Shown here: positions 59,638-64,000 of the stretch, piece after piece
Layout: each line of letters starts with the position of its first letter
Numbering within the stretch: the first letter of the stretch is position 1
Source of the DNA: Bog-756 sp963813525
Lineage (GTDB): Bacteria; Actinomycetota; Acidimicrobiia; Acidimicrobiales; RAAP-2
Assembly (NCBI GenBank): GCA_963813525.1
Contig: CAWEZI010000005.1
Coordinates: 2,666,001-2,730,000 of the forward strand
DNA length: 64,000 nt
Direction: 5' to 3'
Notes under the pieces: model-generated
What the model was told of the DNA's origin: nothing
The model's input: only the letters and a program-made list of their open reading frames with translations
The model's database searches: none
Made by a program: the position numbers and the translations under genes

Positions 59638-60459
59638 CTAGGACCGGTGGTCCTCCGGTCCTGCGGGTGTCGCCGCTCGCTGTAACTGGACCTGGAGCTC
59701 GACCGATCTGAATCCGAGACGGCGGTAGACGCCGATGGCAGGCCCATCGGGTTCGGCCACGATCACCAATCTGTGGGCTGCCAGCTGGGAGAACGCATGC
59801 TCGGCCGCTCGGATCACCAGATGACCGGCCAGGCCGCGACGTCGGTAGTCAGGGTGGGTCTCGACGCTCTGGTACCGGGCCGTCCCCGTGCCATCGGAGA
59901 AGATACCGAGCATCGACCGCAACCGGTCGTCGACCAAGGCCCCGAAGAAAGCGGCCTGCCCACCCGAGCTGACCACTCGGCATTCGTCGATTCTTCGCTC
60001 CAAAAACACCCGATGTTGAGATGTAACAGCGCCCTCCTCCCCCAGGAGGACGTTCCGCAGCTCGAGCACCTGCGCCCAGTCGTCATCGGAGCGGAGCTCC
60101 CTCAGAATTGCCGCCGGGGGCGGATACCCCGAGGATCCGATGTGATCCGCGGTCATCACCTGGGCGATCTCCGGCTCCAGCCCGGGAGTGGGCGACAGGT
60201 CGACATCCTCCGGCCAACCATCCACCCCGTCGATGCCCAGGGCGATGTGCCCGGCCTCGGGGAAGTCGGCCTCGAACACGCCGATCCATCGCTCGAGCTC
60301 AGCGCGTCCGGGCGGAGGAATCAGCAGGAAGTTTCCCCAGTAGAAGAAAGGATTGACTGGGGTCCGCACCAAAAGGTGGTCGACTCTGTCGAGGACCGTC
60401 GAACCAGACAGGCGCCGGACCATGAGATCGGTCTGAAAGCCGAGCGACCGCACCTCCAC
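59638..60459 (-). CDS. GNAT-family N-acetyltransferase
   Basis: A 273-residue protein with a C-terminal GNAT domain: TARYQSVETHPDYRRRGLAG holds motif A (RRxGLA, acetyl-CoA pyrophosphate loop), then LVIRAAEHAF and GVYRRLGFRSVE (motif B region). The N-terminal 130 residues (VNPFFYWGNFLLIPPP) are a second, degenerate GNAT-like half seen in related proteins. Acceptor substrate is unknown. TAGAGT six bases before GTG 60459 suggests a leaderless mRNA, divergent from the flavoprotein gene. Confidence 0.85.
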   Translation of the reverse strand: MEVRSLGFQTDLMVRRLSGSTVLDRVDHLLVRTPVNPFFYWGNFLLIPPPGRAELERWIGVFEADFPEAGHIALGIDGVDGWPEDVDLSPTPGLEPEIAQVMTADHIGSSGYPPPAAILRELRSDDDWAQVLELRNVLLGEEGAVTSQHRVFLERRIDECRVVSSGGQAAFFGALVDDRLRSMLGIFSDGTGTARYQSVETHPDYRRRGLAGHLVIRAAEHAFSQLAAHRLVIVAEPDGPAIGVYRRLGFRSVELQVQLQRAATPAGPEDHRS

Positions 60460-60465
60460 GGCGGC

Positions 60466-60471
60466 ACTCTA
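60466..60471 (-). promoter_or_regulatory. -10 box for leaderless GNAT transcript
   Basis: TAGAGT, six bases, then GTG 60459 on the minus strand. Confidence 0.45.
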
Positions 60472-60522
60472 ATCAGCAGCTGTCTCTTCGCGGCCGAAGG
60501 GCAAGCCCCGACCGGCCCCCTC

Positions 60523-60528
60523 TAGCCT
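60523..60528 (+). promoter_or_regulatory. -10 box for leaderless lpdA-like transcript
   Basis: TAGCCT, six bases, then ATG 60535. It makes the in-frame GTG at 60529 an unlikely start because that codon would fall upstream of the transcript. Confidence 0.5.
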
Positions 60529-60534
60529 GTGACC

Positions 60535-61890
60535 ATGCGCTTCGTGATCATCGGCGGGGGCCCCGCCGGCAACCAGGCGGCCATGCACGCCGCCAGCCTC
60601 GGTGTCGAGGTCACGCTCATCGAGCGAGACATCGTCGGTGGCGCAGCCAACCTGTGGGACTGCATCCCGTCCAAGGCCATGATCGCCACCGGCGGAGCCA
60701 TGGCCACCCTCCAACGCATCGGAGGGATGGGACTGACCAGCGCAGATGCAGCCTTCGACCTGGAGAGGCTGAGGGAGCGCATTGGCTCGATCGTCACCCA
60801 TATCGAGAACACCAACGAGAAGATCCTCCACAGCCAGGACGTGAACCTGGTGCGGGGTACGGCCCGCCTGGCTGGTGACCACACGGTGATCGCCGACACC
60901 GTTGCCGGCCAGGAGGTCTTCGAGGCCGACGCCATTCTGCTCAGCACGGGGAGCCGCCCGAGGACGCCCCCGTGGGCAGTGCTGGACGCCGACAGGATCC
61001 TGTCGACCCGGGACGCCTATCCGCCCAAGGTGCTGCCCGACCACGTGGTTGTCGTGGGATCGGGGGTCACGGGTGTGGAGTTCGTGCACCTGTTCTCGTC
61101 GCTGGGTTGTGAGGTCACCCTCATCGTGAGCCGCCAGCAGGTTCTTCCCCAGAAAGATCCCGAGGTGGCGGCCGTCCTCGAGGCCGACTTCACGCAGCGT
61201 GGCGTTCATCTTCTCAAAGGAGCGCGGGCCATCTCTGCCGATCGGACGCATAACGACGTCCTGGTCCGTTGCGACGACGGGCGGTCGGTTACCGGCAGCC
61301 ACGTCCTCATGGCCATCGGATCGATTCCCAACTCGGAGGGCCTCGGTCTCGAGAGGGTCGGTGTGGAGACCGGAGACGGAGGGTACGTCACCATCAACCG
61401 GCACTGTCAGACCAACATCCCGCACATCTTCGCCGCCGGCGATCTGTCCGGGAAGCTCCCCTTGTCCTCGGTGGCCGCCATGCAGGGACGACAGGTCGCC
61501 GCCTACGTGGTCGGCGGTCACTCGGTTGCCCACCGCCATCCGAACTACGACAGCGCGCCGTCGGCTGTCTTCACCGACCCGGAGATCGCCGACGTGGGGT
61601 TGGCGGAAACGGACGCTTTCGCCGAAGGCCGGAAGATCCGAGTGACGAAGGTGCCGTTTGCGGCCAGTGCGCGCGCTCTCATCGACAATGATCCGCGCGG
61701 GTTCGTAAAAATCGTGACCGACCCGGCAACCGGCATCATCCTGGGTGGGTCCATCGTCGGCCGCAATGCATCCGAGCTGATCTCCGTATTGGCGGTGGCC
61801 GTCACCGGGAGGCTGCGGGCCGTCGACATCGTCGAGTCGATGTTGGTGCACCCGACGCTGGCCGAGGCCCTGGCCGAAGCAGCGGAGTGA
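60535..61890 (+). CDS. lpdA: LpdA-like flavoprotein (NAD(P)H quinone reductase type), disulfide incomplete
   Basis: A 451-residue pyridine nucleotide-disulfide reductase-fold protein. FAD binds at VIIGGGPAGNQAA and IFAAGDLSG; NAD(P) binds at VVVGSGVTGVEFV. In place of the redox CxxxxC it has GGAANLWDCIPSK, with Ala38 and only Cys43, so lipoamide-type disulfide chemistry is excluded. The same substitution is known in mycobacterial LpdA (Rv3303c), a quinone reductase. The C-terminal HPTLAE is kept. No RBS is visible, and ATG 60535 fits a leaderless start. Confidence 0.85.
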   Translation: MRFVIIGGGPAGNQAAMHAASLGVEVTLIERDIVGGAANLWDCIPSKAMIATGGAMATLQRIGGMGLTSADAAFDLERLRERIGSIVTHIENTNEKILHSQDVNLVRGTARLAGDHTVIADTVAGQEVFEADAILLSTGSRPRTPPWAVLDADRILSTRDAYPPKVLPDHVVVVGSGVTGVEFVHLFSSLGCEVTLIVSRQQVLPQKDPEVAAVLEADFTQRGVHLLKGARAISADRTHNDVLVRCDDGRSVTGSHVLMAIGSIPNSEGLGLERVGVETGDGGYVTINRHCQTNIPHIFAAGDLSGKLPLSSVAAMQGRQVAAYVVGGHSVAHRHPNYDSAPSAVFTDPEIADVGLAETDAFAEGRKIRVTKVPFAASARALIDNDPRGFVKIVTDPATGIILGGSIVGRNASELISVLAVAVTGRLRAVDIVESMLVHPTLAEALAEAAE

Positions 61891-62018
61891 ACCGACGTCG
61901 ACGAGGGGGTACCTCCGGCGCACCCTGTGGAGAGCTGGCATACTGACCGCTCATCGAGACCACACACAGCCCTGTCCGGTCGACGCCGGTACCTGCCCGG
62001 AGGAGCCGCAGCCGTCTC

Positions 62019-63056
62019 ATGCGCGGAGTACTGGTGACATTGTCGGTGGTCCTGGTGGCCTCGCTGTCCGCTCTCCTGGTGCCCGGTCGGTCGGAGGCAT
62101 CCTCGTCGCACCCCCACCCGGTGTTGGCCCCCAAGAGCGGTGCCTACGTCTTCACCATCAAGTTCGACGGCTTGACCCGTGATTACCGCTTGCACGTGCC
62201 TCCCGCCGCCTCGAGCGGTAAGCCGCTTCCGCTGGTACTCAACCTGCACGGCGCCACCCAGAACGCCTGGTTGGAGGAGATCACCTCGGATATGGATCCC
62301 AACGCAGATCAGAACGGCTATCTCGTCGCCTACCCCGACGGGACCAGGATCTCCAAAGTGCTGACCCCCGATCCGATCGCCAAGCAAGCACAGTACGGCT
62401 GGAACGCGGGGGCCTGCTGCGGCCTGCCGGTCACCAGGAAAATCAACGACGTCGGATTCCTCCTCAAGGTCATCGCCAACATCGCCGCCCGTACCCCGGT
62501 CAATCTGCGACGTGTGTACATGACCGGCATCTCCAACGGGGGGATGATGGCCTACGCCATGGCCTCCGAAGCCTCCAACCACGTGGCCGCCATCTCCTCG
62601 GTGTCAGGTCAGGTTCAACTTCCCACGATCCACCCCTCCCGCCCCGTTCCGACCCTCGAGTTCCACAGCATCAACGATCCGATCGCCAAATGGACCGGGG
62701 TACCCAACCGCAACCCGAAGCTCCGGCTTTCGGTCATGGAGGGGATCAAGCAGTGGGTCAAGGCCGACGGTTGCCATCCCTCTCCCCACGACGGAAAGAC
62801 GATTGTCGGTGCAGCCAACTCCATTTCGGCGGGGGAAACGGCAACCTTCATCACCTATACCCACTGTCATGCGGGCACCGAGGTGGCCCTGTGGCGGCTG
62901 ACCGGGTCGGGTCACGTATGGCCGGGCAGCACGCTGAATACCGGACCTCGGTCCAACTGGATCCTCGCCGGCGTGGGAGAGGGCACCATCCTGGTCAATG
63001 CCAACGAGGCCATGTGGAAATTCTTCGATCACTATTCGTTGCCTGCCCACAGTTGA
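62019..63056 (+). CDS. Secreted CE1-type esterase (PHB depolymerase/LpqC family)
   Basis: A 345-residue secreted alpha/beta hydrolase. The signal peptide is about residues 1-28 (VTLSVVLVASLSALLVPGRSEA), with no lipobox Cys. LVLNLHGATQN is the oxyanion strand, the nucleophile Ser is in TGISNGGMMAYA, the Asp in HSINDPIAKW and the His in GSGHVWPGS. Relatives are annotated as PHB depolymerase, feruloyl esterase or LpqC. An extra CC pair (GACCGLP) and other Cys may form disulfides. The polymer or ester hydrolysed is unknown. It follows lpdA by 128 b. Confidence 0.88.
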   Translation: MRGVLVTLSVVLVASLSALLVPGRSEASSSHPHPVLAPKSGAYVFTIKFDGLTRDYRLHVPPAASSGKPLPLVLNLHGATQNAWLEEITSDMDPNADQNGYLVAYPDGTRISKVLTPDPIAKQAQYGWNAGACCGLPVTRKINDVGFLLKVIANIAARTPVNLRRVYMTGISNGGMMAYAMASEASNHVAAISSVSGQVQLPTIHPSRPVPTLEFHSINDPIAKWTGVPNRNPKLRLSVMEGIKQWVKADGCHPSPHDGKTIVGAANSISAGETATFITYTHCHAGTEVALWRLTGSGHVWPGSTLNTGPRSNWILAGVGEGTILVNANEAMWKFFDHYSLPAHS

Positions 63057-63195
63057 TCTTGATCGCCGGCGATAGCCGCACGTGAGTTTCATCGACGGTT
63101 GACGTCTCCACCCACCGGAAGCGCCGATTACGCCTCGGCGTCCTCCCCCATCGGCATGTCCTCCGTTGCCGGCGGTAAGGGGGAAGACTGGCTGT

Positions 63196-63939
63196 GTGGT
63201 TTCCGTTGTTTCACCCTTCGCCTACGGCATCAGCGTCGTCATCGGGCTGGGCGCGTGCGCAGGTGCATGCGTGGCCGCCCGCCTGCACCCCGGCCCGTGG
63301 ACCCAGGTGGTGGCCTGGGTGGTCGGCCTGGCTCTGGCCACCGATGCGGTGAGTTACACGATCGCCCTGGCTGTAGCGGGCGGCTGGTCAGCGAAAACCT
63401 CGCTTCCCCTCCCACTGTGCGATCTGGCAGTGCTGCTGGCCGCAGCCGCCTGTTTCTGGCGAGTGCCGATACTGGTCGAGCTCACCTACTTCTGGGGTCT
63501 GGCCGGCACGCTCCAAGGCGTGCTGACCCCGGATTTGTCGGTCGGGTTCCCCCATCTCGTTTTCTGGCAGTACGTCGTAGGTCACCTGGGCATCGTCTTC
63601 GCCGCATCCTTCTTGGTCTTCGGACTGGGCATCGTGCCCCGGCGTGGCGCAGTCCGTCGCGTCTTCGCCCTGTCCGTGGCCTACAGCGCCCTGGTCGGGC
63701 TGGTGGACGCACTGACCGGTGCCAACTACATGTTCCTGCGACAGCCCCCCGGGGAGTGGACCCTGCTACGGGTGTTGGGACCGTGGCCCTGGTATCTGTT
63801 CAGCGCAGCAGGGGTTGCACTCGTCCTGTTCATCCTGCTCGACATCCCTTTCTGGTCGGGTCGTCGCACCACACCCATGAAACCACCCAACAGCGGACGT
63901 GAGTTCTCCACCCACCCTCACTCCGTCCACGCCCGGTGA
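63196..63939 (+). CDS. YwaF/TIGR02206-family membrane protein
   Basis: A 247-residue membrane protein with about six hydrophobic helices. It matches the YwaF (TIGR02206) family by LPLPLCDLA, VELTYFWGLAGTLQGVLTPD, and NYMFLRQPP with LGPWPWY near the end. Function is unknown across the family. GTG 63196 is preferred over TTG 63166 because AAGGGGGAAGA lies 12 b upstream and the family N-terminus is short. The last 61 b of the window after it hold no recognisable feature. Confidence 0.85.
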   Translation: MVSVVSPFAYGISVVIGLGACAGACVAARLHPGPWTQVVAWVVGLALATDAVSYTIALAVAGGWSAKTSLPLPLCDLAVLLAAAACFWRVPILVELTYFWGLAGTLQGVLTPDLSVGFPHLVFWQYVVGHLGIVFAASFLVFGLGIVPRRGAVRRVFALSVAYSALVGLVDALTGANYMFLRQPPGEWTLLRVLGPWPWYLFSAAGVALVLFILLDIPFWSGRRTTPMKPPNSGREFSTHPHSVHAR

Positions 63940-64000
63940 GCGCACGGGAGCGGCGCGGCGCGCCCGAGGGTGTGCCGGTCGAATCATCGAACGAACCGTC

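Noticed and set aside
1..64000. CRISPR arrays, tRNA or rRNA genes
   Set aside because: Repeats seen are short tandem units or coding repeats without spacers; no cloverleaf or rRNA-like sequence was recognised in any intergenic gap.

Overview
This window is a high-GC stretch of bacterial chromosome, almost certainly from an actinobacterium. The best fit is an Acidimicrobiia-like lineage. Reasons: the gene order follows the Mycobacterium chromosome over more than 40 kb; the genes imply mycothiol (mshC), coenzyme F420 (npdG) and phosphatidylinositol mannosides (pgsA, patA-like, pimA-like); an InhA-type enoyl reductase is present; and a secreted protease carries GYWLVASDGG repeats, which I recall as common in Acidimicrobiia secreted proteins. 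Many genes appear to be read from leaderless mRNAs: a TANNNT -10 box lies 6 to 8 bases before the start codon of at least ten genes.

Layout. 1-3.6 kb: the divergent 5' end of polyphosphate kinase, then two SEDS-family cell-wall polymerases facing each other across a bifunctional nuclease gene. 3.7-9.7 kb: aroE-mltG-ruvX-alaS-DUF6167-like-DUF948. 9.8-14.4 kb: a CapA-like phosphatase and a large secreted S53 protease ending in six 42-residue repeats. 14.4-27.4 kb: rarA, aspS, hisS, relA, secF, secD, yajC, tgt, queA. 27.5-29.0 kb: an IS110-family element with a likely bridge-RNA leader, lying directly beside a ruvB gene broken by a one-base frameshift. 29-34 kb: ruvB, ruvA, ruvC, yebC, pdxT, pdxS. 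34-35 kb: divergent yceI and marR around an AT-rich operator region. 35-45 kb: an M48 protease gene and a PIM operon (thrS, HIT hydrolase, pgsA, patA-like, pimA-like) in mycobacterial order, with a three-PAS diguanylate cyclase inserted between patA-like and pimA-like. 44.6-47.5 kb: mshC, npdG and divergent inhA-like fabI.

47.5-53.2 kb looks accessory and catabolic: two SnoaL-fold proteins, an HsaA-type flavin monooxygenase or acyl-CoA dehydrogenase, an aldehyde dehydrogenase divergent from a TetR regulator, and a nitronate-monooxygenase-like flavoprotein. 53.3-59.4 kb is a complete peptide/nickel-type ABC importer whose two ATPases are fused in one gene that converges on dppABC. The right end holds a GNAT acetyltransferase, an LpdA-like flavoprotein lacking the usual disulfide, a secreted CE1-type esterase and a YwaF-like membrane protein.

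No tRNA, rRNA or CRISPR array was seen. No gene-free stretch exceeds 300 bases. The largest are about 270 b upstream of dppA (promoter plus inverted repeat), about 235 b upstream of the IS110 transposase (candidate bridge RNA) and about 235 b between the aldehyde dehydrogenase and TetR genes (two promoters and an operator candidate).
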